This document shows positions 1-7,000 of a DNA stretch of 8,665 nt, piece after piece. The position numbers were made by a program, and so were the translations under genes. Numbering within the stretch: position 1 is the stretch's first letter; every line of letters starts with the position of its first letter. The notes under the pieces were generated by a model. That model did no database searches and was not told the DNA's origin. It saw only the letters and a list, made by a program, of their open reading frames with translations. The stretch is from JAEZKC01 sp046538945. GTDB lineage: Bacteria; Fibrobacterota; Chitinivibrionia; Chitinivibrionales; Chitinispirillaceae. Where the stretch lies: NCBI GenBank assembly GCA_046538945.1, contig JBKHHW010000130.1, forward strand, positions 1-8,665, given 5' to 3'.

Positions 1-310
1 TTGGAAGAGTGGAGGAGCAAGTTGTTTTCCACTGCAGTAGCCGCTACCAGAGCATAAACAGGATAAGGCGTATTCCTCCATATATCTTGATGCCCGATGC
101 CCGATATTCGGCGATAAAGGAATAGTATGAATCGGAATTGAGTGAGAAAATCCTGCTAAGAACATATGGTTGCTTCTCTGTAGATCCCTGCAGGAATTCC
201 ATATTAGATACAACTGAAAGAAACCGCTCAGATGCTTTTTCAATGAGAGAAGCGGCTTCAAAATTACCTCTTTGTAACCAAATGAAAATATCTGTATCAA
301 AGAGCATCAT
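1..310 (-). pseudogene. PIN-domain (VapC-like) toxin, broken by two frame lesions, runs off the left edge
   Basis: Remnant of a VapC-type PIN-domain ribonuclease toxin. The open part, from the ATG at 310 to a TAG at 44-46, encodes 88 residues starting MMLFDTDIFIW. It keeps the first PIN acidic residues (D5, D7) and the second block SNMEFLQGS (E38). PIN toxins are usually about 130 residues and carry a further Asp in a segment resembling RIPDALIAATA. Here MEEYALS lies in a second frame (81-61) and ALVAATAVENN in a third (53 toward 1). Removing one copy of a 7-bp direct repeat at 89-105 rejoins the first two frames as EYRASRYMEEYALS. About 14 bases appear missing near 54-61, exactly where the catalytic Asp should be. 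The start overlaps the antitoxin stop by four bases (ATGA), typical of coupled antitoxin-toxin pairs. The toxin should be inactive. Family assignment is from motifs only. The true 3' end lies outside the window. Confidence 0.8.
89..105. repeat. 7-bp tandem duplication (gatgccc, about 2.4 copies) inside the toxin gene
   Basis: The plus strand reads gatgcccgatgcccgat, two full 7-bp units plus three bases. Seven is not a multiple of three. Deleting one unit in silico restores a continuous PIN-like reading frame into MEEYALS. This makes a replication-slippage duplication the likely cause of the first frameshift, or a possible phase-variation switch if copy number varies. Confidence 0.75.
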
Positions 311-534
311 AACACCCTGTGCATTTCCCTCTTTACTTCACCGACCGGCTTGGCTTCATTCGTTTTCATACCGAAAAAGGGATGCTCACTGACTTTTGCT
401 GCTTTGTTCTCTGCAGCGGGAACGATAATGCCTTTCACTTTACCGTGATAGAGAATTTTTACCTGTTCTCTTCTATCCAGAGCTCTGAGTACTTCTTTCA
501 TGCGGTATCTCAGATCAAGAACTGATGCTTCCAT
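307..534 (-). CDS. Phd/YefM-like antitoxin of a PIN-toxin pair
   Basis: Small antitoxin of the Phd/YefM or VapB-like kind that would bind and neutralise the adjacent PIN toxin and repress its own promoter. The N-terminal part, MEASVLDLRYRMKEVLRALDR, followed by EQVKILYHGKVKGIIVP, has the Phd pattern: a short helix, then strands around a conserved hydroxyl/glycine stretch that form the DNA-binding dimer. The C-terminal tail with HPFFGM and a charged helix is the usual toxin-binding region. I chose the ATG at 532-534 (75 residues), not the in-frame ATG at 544-546, because a perfect GGAGG at 544-540 sits five bases before it and overlaps the upstream ATG. The stop TGA shares four bases with the toxin start. 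The gene is intact although its toxin is broken, so it is now effectively an orphan antitoxin unless it acts on a partner elsewhere. Family call is good; exact subfamily is uncertain. Confidence 0.8.
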   Translation of the reverse strand: MEASVLDLRYRMKEVLRALDRREQVKILYHGKVKGIIVPAAENKAAKVSEHPFFGMKTNEAKPVGEVKREMHRVL

Positions 535-539
535 TGCTT

Positions 540-544
540 CCTCC
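540..544 (-). promoter_or_regulatory. Ribosome binding site GGAGG that decides the antitoxin start
   Basis: On the minus strand GGAGG is followed by AAGCA and then ATG (534-532), an ideal five-base spacing. The longer in-frame start at 546 would place this element inside the coding sequence and has no comparable site upstream, so the shorter protein is preferred. Confidence 0.7.
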
Positions 545-558
545 ATTTATGTATAGGT

Positions 559-588
559 AACATATCATATTTGGACGGCATTGGTCAA
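559..588 (-). promoter_or_regulatory. Putative sigma70 promoter of the antitoxin-toxin pair
   Basis: On the minus strand TTGACC (588-583) is followed after 18 bases by TATGTT (564-559), about 25 bases before the chosen antitoxin start. The -35 is close to consensus and the -10 is moderate. A short TATG/CATA inverted repeat around the -10 could be part of an operator for antitoxin autoregulation, but it is too short to insist on. Confidence 0.4.
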
Positions 589-626
589 AAATTGTGTCTT
601 GTTGAACACGGAATCGCGATCCACAT

Positions 627-655
627 TTGAAATCCCCGTCCTCCACATATATAAT
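627..655 (+). promoter_or_regulatory. Near-consensus sigma70 promoter for the truncated secreted-protein gene
   Basis: TTGAAA (627-632), a 17-base spacer, and a perfect TATAAT (650-655). Transcription should begin near 662, leaving a leader of about 45 bases before the ATG at 706. It is divergent from the putative antitoxin promoter, with the two -35 boxes about 38 bases apart, so the two could share regulators. The promoter looks intact although the gene it serves is not. Confidence 0.6.
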
Positions 656-705
656 ACAGAGAGAACCCCATTCTCCTGCCATGCACTCCGGAAACGAGGT
701 AATCA

Positions 706-953
706 ATGCCCACTCATCCTGCTCCTGTTAAACTGAAAAATCTCTGCTTAATAACCTTTATCCTCACCCTCGCATCAGACATTTACAGCACCGTTCTCCG
801 CGTGGGCCCCGGCGGTGATTTTTCAAACGTACAGGCAGCGTCAGAAGAGCAGGTGAGGCGGCTAGGATTAAAAGGAATCTGGCTGGCGGATTGTATCTCC
901 TGAAAACTGTGGGTAAAGAAGGTGCGGGCTGCAATGTAGTGTTGAGGAGGTGA
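706..953 (+). pseudogene. Remnant of a secreted beta-helix-like protein gene (N-terminus, possible C-terminal signal)
   Basis: The gene begins convincingly: GAGGT at 696-700 just before ATG 706, then a basic and hydrophobic leader (KLKNLCLITFILTLASDIYS) resembling a Sec signal peptide, then TVLRVGPGGDFSNVQAA. The last stretch matches the way many pectin-lyase-fold (right-handed beta-helix) secreted proteins start. The frame ends at a TGA at 901-903 after only 65 codons, whereas such proteins usually have several hundred. The overlapping frame, open from 819 to the TGA at 951-953, ends NLAGGLYLLKTVGKEG followed by a tail ending VVLRR. This resembles the C-terminal strands of type IX secretion sorting domains (pattern GxYxLK then a basic end). 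The simplest reading is an internal deletion that fused the two ends of one gene out of frame. The N-terminal assignment is fairly good. The C-terminal one is weak and could be chance. A genuine 65-residue exported peptide is the alternative. Confidence 0.45.
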
Positions 954-971
954 ATTCTTGCGGGGAACACC

Positions 972-1355
972 CTACATACACCCCCCCTCCTTGCACTTAT
1001 CAAGAAGACGCCTGACATTTCTGAGGAGGTCCTCGGTATCGTTTTTGGACACAATACAGTGAGCACCGGCACTTATTGATTCTTCCCTGTAGATATCCAC
1101 CTCATGACCGGTCACTACCAGTATACAGACTTCCCTGACCTCGGGTTTAAGTCTGCGGATCATCTCTATACCGTCCATCCCCGGAAGAGAAATATCCACC
1201 AGAATCAGATGCGCACCGAAAACGGGTATCTCCTCCAGAGCCTTTTCCGCGGTGTCGCTTTCACCTATTTGCGTAATACCGGGAAAATTCTTTCTGAGAA
1301 GCCGCTTGAGAATTATCCGCATCGCCTCGTGATCTTCCACTATGTAGACCTTCAT
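972..1355 (-). CDS. Stand-alone response regulator receiver domain (NarL-like REC, no output domain)
   Basis: Single-domain response regulator of 127 residues that accepts a phosphoryl group from a histidine kinase, most likely the membrane kinase just upstream. With M1 at 1355, the acidic pair is E7-D8 (VEDHE), the phosphoacceptor is D54 (LILVDISLPGMDG), the switch Thr is T82 (VVTGHE) and the conserved Lys is K104 (IVSKND). The EDHE start and the K-N-D ending resemble NarL/FixJ receivers, but no LuxR-type helix-turn-helix follows. The chain ends soon after the last REC helix, and no HTH-like remnant appears in the other frames downstream. I chose the second ATG because AGAGG lies eight bases before it. 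The ATG at 1361 is only two bases from that site. A run of seven G (987-981) just before the stop could cause slippage but affects only the tail. The start lies 12 bases after the kinase stop, so they are almost surely co-transcribed. Output is probably through protein contact or phosphotransfer. Confidence 0.93.
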   Translation of the reverse strand: MKVYIVEDHEAMRIILKRLLRKNFPGITQIGESDTAEKALEEIPVFGAHLILVDISLPGMDGIEMIRRLKPEVREVCILVVTGHEVDIYREESISAGAHCIVSKNDTEDLLRNVRRLLDKCKEGGCM

Positions 1356-1367
1356 CACCATCGCCTC

Positions 1368-3962
1368 TCAGGACCGTATTTCAAACGGCAGAAAAATCTC
1401 ACTCCTTGTACCCTCACCGAAACTGCTCTTTATGGAAAGGTCTCCGCCGAACAGCCGAAGCCGCTCCCTTATACTGAAAAGACCCAGCCGGGTCTCATCG
1501 GCTGTTTCACTCAGAACCTCACTAACGTCGAAACCTTTCCCGGCATCCCTAACCGAGATTCGTATCTGATTGTCGACATATGTCGCCTCAACCCAGCACT
1601 CGTTCACTCCCGAGTGCTGAACCACATTAGCAAGCAATTCCCGCACCATCTGAGTAAGCATGAGCTGGTTTTCACCCCTTACCGAGTCGATGGGCCCGTC
1701 CATCTTCAAGTGAACCTCCAAGCCGTAATTTTTCCGCATATGATTCGCAAGCCATTGAAGAGCGATATCCAGCCCCTGAGTGCGGAGAACCGGGGGATTG
1801 AGCTCGATAGACAGAGTACGGGTGGTGTTCAGCGCCTTTTCCAGAAGCGATACCCCGTCGGAAACATCATCGTACTGTCCCATTTGAGAAACAGCCTTGT
1901 GATCGCGCAGATGCTGGGTAAGAAGCATCTTGGCGCCAAGCAGAAGCTGCTGAAGATTCTCATGAAGGACATAAGAGAAGCGTTTACGCTCCCGCTGCTC
2001 GGCAATGGTGAGTGCCCTCGAAAGAGTACGCACCTGTTCAGTTCGCTTGATAATAATTGACTCCAGATTTTCGTTAAGAGTCCTCAACCGCTTTTCATTT
2101 TCCGCCAGTGCAGCCTGCGCCTGCTTACTGATATCGATATTTGTAGCAGTTCCATACCACTTGACAATGCTACCAAACTCATCACGAACCGGGATACCAC
2201 GGCTCAAATACCAGTGAAAACTTCCGTCGGCATGTTTCACCCTGTGCTCTATCTGATAAACTTCTCCAGTTTTCACTGACTTTTCCCACGCGTTAAAAGT
2301 AGGCTGCTTATCCTCTTCGAGAAGCACCGGCCCCCAATGCCAAACGCCATTCTCATCGGGCGCGATCCCCCCAAAATCTAGGTACCTGCTGTTATAGTAA
2401 TCCACAGTTCCGTCGGGATTCGCGGTCCATACAAGCTGAGGCATCGAGTCCGCCAGTTCACGGAAGCGTTCTTCACTCCTGCGAAGAGCGTCTTCGGCCT
2501 CTTTTCTCTGGGTAATATCGAAAAATGATGCAACAGCCCCGATCATCTTCCCTGTGCCATCAAAAACAGGCTTCGCGTTAGCTGAAACCCACACAAAAGA
2601 CCCATCTGCCCGAACAATCCCCTGCTCCACATCGAAAACAGGTCTACCTGTGCGCAATGTGATTATGGCGGGCATTTCATCTACTGGCATCAGTGTACCG
2701 TCGCTGCGCATTACATTAGGACCAGATTCTGATTCGGGATTCACCACCTCCCCGAAGCTCCGGCCGAGAATCTTAAAAAGCGAGGCATTTGAATCCAACA
2801 CGTTTCCCTCAATATCCAGATATGCTATCCCCTCAGCCAGTGATTCCAGAATGGCTCTGACACGGGATTCACTCTCTTTGAGCTGAAGCTCCCTGCTTTT
2901 TAGCTGCAGTGCCATTCTGTTTGTGTTTCTGATCAGAGTATCAAATTCGCTCAGGCCACTTCTTGCTTCTATTGTATGGTAAGATCCCTGAGCGACGCTT
3001 TGAAGATGAAGTTTGACACCTCTGAGCGATTTGGAGATTGCAGTCACCGTATTACGAGCCAATAGGAGCATCAGAGCGATGACTATCGCGGCAATGACCA
3101 AAACCGCTATGAGTGCGATGACGAAAGGCTCAATGAATGAAGAAAAAGTCACAGCCGAACCGGCCACCCATCCGAATTCACCTATGGGCACCCGTGCGCC
3201 GATTCTTCTGGGGTTTTCTCCGATCGGAACGGTGAAGTATCCAGAGGCGATCTCACCCCCGAGTGCTTCCCTAAGCAGATGATCGTCATCTTTCCACAAA
3301 CGACTACTGTCGCTTATATCTCCCAACTGCTGATCAGTATAGATAAGTCTCCCCTCACTGTCGAATAAGGTGAAGTATTCGTTTTCCAGCCGGGGAAGAT
3401 TCAGGGTGACCCTACCCAGTCTGCTGATCTGAACAGCTGCGAGAACTGCGTACTCAAGTTCGTTGGAATGGTTAAAAAATCCTCTGGCGATGATAAAACT
3501 GGGAATGCTGTCGGTTCTGGTGCGGAGAAAATCGGAAACGACGGCACTGTCACCCTCTTTCAACCTTTGGAAGTAGTGCCTGTCTGAAATGTCTATGCCA
3601 ATAGCGGCAGTATCACTTCCCGCTGCAATAGTCCCGGTAGAATCCACTATAAGAAAGTGTTGAACTGAATAATTGGAATCAGCAAGCAGGTACAAATATT
3701 TCCGCAGCTCCTCTTGTTCATAGGGACGCAGATTATCATAGGCCAGCCCTATCGCATACTCCTCCTGAAGCACAGCCCTGATAAAGCCGTCAAATGCGAG
3801 CCCTATTGCCTGAGCCATTGCGATATTGTTTCTGTTTTCCTGGACATAACGATTGTGAAACCAATACACTTCTGTAAGTAAGAGCAATACCAACAGGAAC
3901 ACGATGATGATCGAGATCATCCGCATTAGTCGGGAACGAAGGGTTGAATAGCGTTCTTTCAT
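1368..3962 (-). CDS. Membrane sensor histidine kinase: Cache, HAMP, two PAS, NarX/DegS-like (HisKA_3-type) core
   Basis: Inner-membrane sensor kinase of 864 residues. Order: TM1 about 15-35; periplasmic double-Cache sensor about 36-273, with the typical IGIDISDRHYF at 121-131; TM2 about 277-302; HAMP about 303-356; PAS1 about 368-487; PAS2 (PAS_3-like) about 497-613; coiled coil about 614-655; dimerisation and phosphoacceptor region with H667 in RKRFSYVLHENLQQLL; HATPase_c with N779 (RELLANVVQHSG), G1 box DAGKGFD (806-812) and G2 region RLGLFSIRERLRLFGG (825-840). The core is of the NarX/DegS class, in the LQQLL subgroup, with HE where many members have HD. Such kinases normally pair with NarL-type receivers, matching the gene 12 bases downstream. 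Cache domains usually bind small extracellular ligands such as amino or carboxylic acids; the ligand here is unknown. It starts 62 bases after the large kinase. Its Shine-Dalgarno site is weak (AAGG 12 bases upstream), so translation may be modest or coupled. Confidence 0.93.
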   Translation of the reverse strand: MKERYSTLRSRLMRMISIIIVFLLVLLLLTEVYWFHNRYVQENRNNIAMAQAIGLAFDGFIRAVLQEEYAIGLAYDNLRPYEQEELRKYLYLLADSNYSVQHFLIVDSTGTIAAGSDTAAIGIDISDRHYFQRLKEGDSAVVSDFLRTRTDSIPSFIIARGFFNHSNELEYAVLAAVQISRLGRVTLNLPRLENEYFTLFDSEGRLIYTDQQLGDISDSSRLWKDDDHLLREALGGEIASGYFTVPIGENPRRIGARVPIGEFGWVAGSAVTFSSFIEPFVIALIAVLVIAAIVIALMLLLARNTVTAISKSLRGVKLHLQSVAQGSYHTIEARSGLSEFDTLIRNTNRMALQLKSRELQLKESESRVRAILESLAEGIAYLDIEGNVLDSNASLFKILGRSFGEVVNPESESGPNVMRSDGTLMPVDEMPAIITLRTGRPVFDVEQGIVRADGSFVWVSANAKPVFDGTGKMIGAVASFFDITQRKEAEDALRRSEERFRELADSMPQLVWTANPDGTVDYYNSRYLDFGGIAPDENGVWHWGPVLLEEDKQPTFNAWEKSVKTGEVYQIEHRVKHADGSFHWYLSRGIPVRDEFGSIVKWYGTATNIDISKQAQAALAENEKRLRTLNENLESIIIKRTEQVRTLSRALTIAEQRERKRFSYVLHENLQQLLLGAKMLLTQHLRDHKAVSQMGQYDDVSDGVSLLEKALNTTRTLSIELNPPVLRTQGLDIALQWLANHMRKNYGLEVHLKMDGPIDSVRGENQLMLTQMVRELLANVVQHSGVNECWVEATYVDNQIRISVRDAGKGFDVSEVLSETADETRLGLFSIRERLRLFGGDLSIKSSFGEGTRSEIFLPFEIRS

Positions 3963-4024
3963 TTCCGTTGCGGACCTTTTTTGCCTTTCAATAATTATCC
4001 GAATATTGTCACCAGTTCACCTAA

Positions 4025-7000
4025 TCACCCCAGCGTAAAGTAAAATTCCGCTCCCTCCCCCACCTTTCCTTTTGCCCATACCCTTCCCTCATGACGATCA
4101 ATCACCCTTTTCACAATAGACAGACCCACTCCGGTTCCGGTGAATTCCTGTTCCGCGTGTACTCTTTTGAACGGTTCAAAGATGGTCTCTGCGTATTCAG
4201 AGTCGAATCCGACACCGTTATCCTTAACAAAATACACAGTATTTCCATCATGTAGCTCTGCTCCGAACTCTACACGGGTAGTTTCTCTTTTGGAACAGTA
4301 CTTCCATGAATTGCGCAGAATATTTTCCAGAGCCACATGCACCAGCTGCGGATCAGCTGAGGCATACACGTTTTCCTGCACAGAGAATTCGGCCCTGCGT
4401 TTAGGCTCCGCGCTGTGAAGTTCTTCCAAATACCCTCTCACAATAGAACTCAGATCAACATCCTCCCGCTTGACCTCCTGACGACTCACCCGCGACAACC
4501 TGAGTATGTCATCTATAAGTTTCTGCATCTTCTTCACATTGATTATCATCCTGCCCAGATAATCCTGCCCCTCCTCATCGAGACTTTCGGCATAGTCCTC
4601 AAGCAGAATCGCAGCGAAATTGCCGATAACAGCCAGCGGAGAACGCAGGTCGTGGGAAACCGAATAGGAGAAGGATTCAAGTTCTCTGTTTGTAGCTGTC
4701 AATTCATTTTCGAAATGTTTGCGGTCACTTATATCGATTCCGGTAGCTACAATGAGTGGTGTGTTTCGCTGATCGTCGGGCAAAGAAGTGTTTCTCCAAC
4801 GAATGAATTTTCTCTCTCCCGACTTGGTTATCCAATGGTTTTCGTGCTCGACCATTTTTTCACCATCGAGAAGACGTTCTGTAACCACCTTTTTAACATC
4901 GCTCAACTCATCCTCGGGTACCAGGTCATAGATGGAATGACCCTTGAGCTCCTCGGCACTGAATCCGGTCAGTTCCTCACAAGCTTTATTGAATCGGATT
5001 ATCCGCCCGTTTCTGTCCGAGATTAGAATCATCGCTCCAGAGGTATCCAGAATCGCATTGACAAAGTTGCGCTCTCCCGTCAACTGTTCCTGTATCCTGC
5101 GGAGATTTGTGATATCAGAAAACTCCATTACCGCTCCAAGCCTCCTACCGTTTGCGGAGATGGGAGAAGCGCTGACTGAAATCCAGTATTCCCTGTCGGG
5201 CCTGACTATGTCCATAATCACATCGCGTGTAGTTTCACCGTATTTTATCGCCCGATATGAGGGCATTTTGTCAACAAGGTATTCCTTTCCCTCCGGAGAC
5301 AAGATTTTGAGATCTTTTATACGCTCCTCATAAGGGCGCTTCATATCCTCATCAGTAAAACCAATGACGGCCCGGGCCCGGTCATTCATGCTTACAACAG
5401 AACCGTTCTGGTCGTATAAAATGTAACCGTCGGGAAGAGAATCAAGAATTGCCTCCACCTCGGCCCTCCTCGCCTCAGCTTCGTCTAACGCACTTCTTCT
5501 TTCAGTAACATCCAGCACAAAAGCCAGAATTTCGCTTTCAGGCCCGGGGAGCATAGTGTCTGCCAAAAGTACCCATACACGTGAACCGTCCTTCCTCATG
5601 AACTGCTTTTCATAGGGAATAGCGACTCCAGTTTCCTGAAGCTGCTCAATAGCATGTTCATCCAGATGAGCGAATTCCCGCGGGGTGATCTCTTTCCATG
5701 AAATCCTCCCCTGCTCAAAATCCTCTCTGCTGTATCCGACCACATTGAGAAAGTAATCATTGGCAAAGGAAATTGAACCGTCGGAACCGGCTATTATGAC
5801 TCCCACGATATTCGATGAAGCAATACGCTTAAAACGCTCCGCCGCCACGTTCAGTTCTTCCTGTACACGCTTGATTTCAGATATATCGGTATTGGTACCG
5901 AACCAGCGCGTAATTCTACCCGCATCATCCCTGATGGGATTAGCCCTGGACAGAAACCACCGATACGTTCCATCTCCTTTTCTCATGGGAAATGTAAACT
6001 CCCAGATTTTTCCACTCTCTATGGATTCCTGAAATGTAGTTGTAGCCCTTTCAACAAAATCCGGATGAATAACTTTTTTCAGTCCTTCGGCTTTCATGAT
6101 CTCCAAACTGGTTGAGGTGAAATCGTACCACCTTTTATTAAACCAGAAGATCTCTCCTTCCGGAGTGGCCATCCAGACAAGCTGAGAGATATTGTCCGCC
6201 AGCGTCCTGAACCGCTCTTCACTTCCGCGCAATGCACTCTCGATTTTTTTCCTTGCGGATATATCCTCTATCGTATTCACCGAACCGATACGCCTGTTGC
6301 GCGAGTCGTAGATTGCGGACACTGTAACATGAACCCAGAGCCGAGAACCGTCTCCTTTCAGATATCTCTTCTCATAGGAGTATTTTCGAAAGACTCCCTC
6401 ATGTAATCGAGCATTGATCCTGTTACTTTTCTCCCTGTCCTCGGGAGCAGTCAGATCATAAACGTTGTACTTGAGCAACTGCTCTCTGGTATAACCCAGT
6501 ATCTGACAGAGCTGTTCATTGACAGCAATGAAATGGCCATCCCGGTCCGCTTCCACGATACCGAGTGCGGCATTGTCGAAAATACCCCTGAACCGCTCTT
6601 CGCTTTCCCGGAGCGCCTCCTCTGTCTTTCTGCGTTCTGTTATATCGTGAATAATGGAGAAAAGAAGCTGTCTGTTTTCTGTCTGTACAGGTGAGGAGTA
6701 GACTTCCACCCATCGTAGTTCACCATCAGAAAGCTTATGAGGAAAGATAAAATGGTCCCGCTGCTCGAAAAGCGCCCGCTGCATCTCTTCCACAACCTGC
6801 TCACGTGAAAGCTGATTGAGATCGTTTATATTCATCAGCCGAAGTTCTTCCCGGCTGTAACCGTAAAACCTAACCGCGGAATCATTGGCATCAATGATGA
6901 TACCCGTATTGGGGTCAATCAGAAGCATAATCGCTCTGTGATACTCGAACATGCGCCTGAACTGAAGTTCACTTCTGCGAAGCTGCTGCTCTGTTTTCTT

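Noticed and set aside
515..706. Minus-strand open frame of 63 codons covering the intergenic promoters
   Set aside because: No ribosome site, no family resemblance, and it overlaps both putative promoters and the start of the antitoxin gene.
900..971. Rho-independent terminator after the receiver gene
   Set aside because: No GC-rich hairpin followed by a T run could be found on either strand; only weak short complementarities.
867..985. Possible lost LuxR-type DNA-binding domain downstream of the receiver
   Set aside because: I read the alternative frames past the G run and saw no helix-turn-helix pattern, so truncation of a NarL-type regulator is not supported.
764..1072. Minus-strand open frame of 102 codons overlapping the receiver 3' end
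   Set aside because: Arg- and Pro-rich translation with no motif. It overlaps the well-supported receiver in another frame and lacks a start signal.
1104..2060. Plus-strand open frame of 318 codons
   Set aside because: It lies antisense to the membrane kinase core and the receiver gene, whose catalytic motifs are unmistakable. Its translation shows no recognisable domain.
3963..4024. Internal promoter between the two kinase genes
   Set aside because: A GATAAT-like box is present but no acceptable -35 lies at 16 to 18 bases; the gap looks like a plain operon spacer.
4415..5026. Plus-strand open frame of 203 codons
   Set aside because: Antisense to the HisKA region and last PAS of the giant kinase; no family features in the translation.
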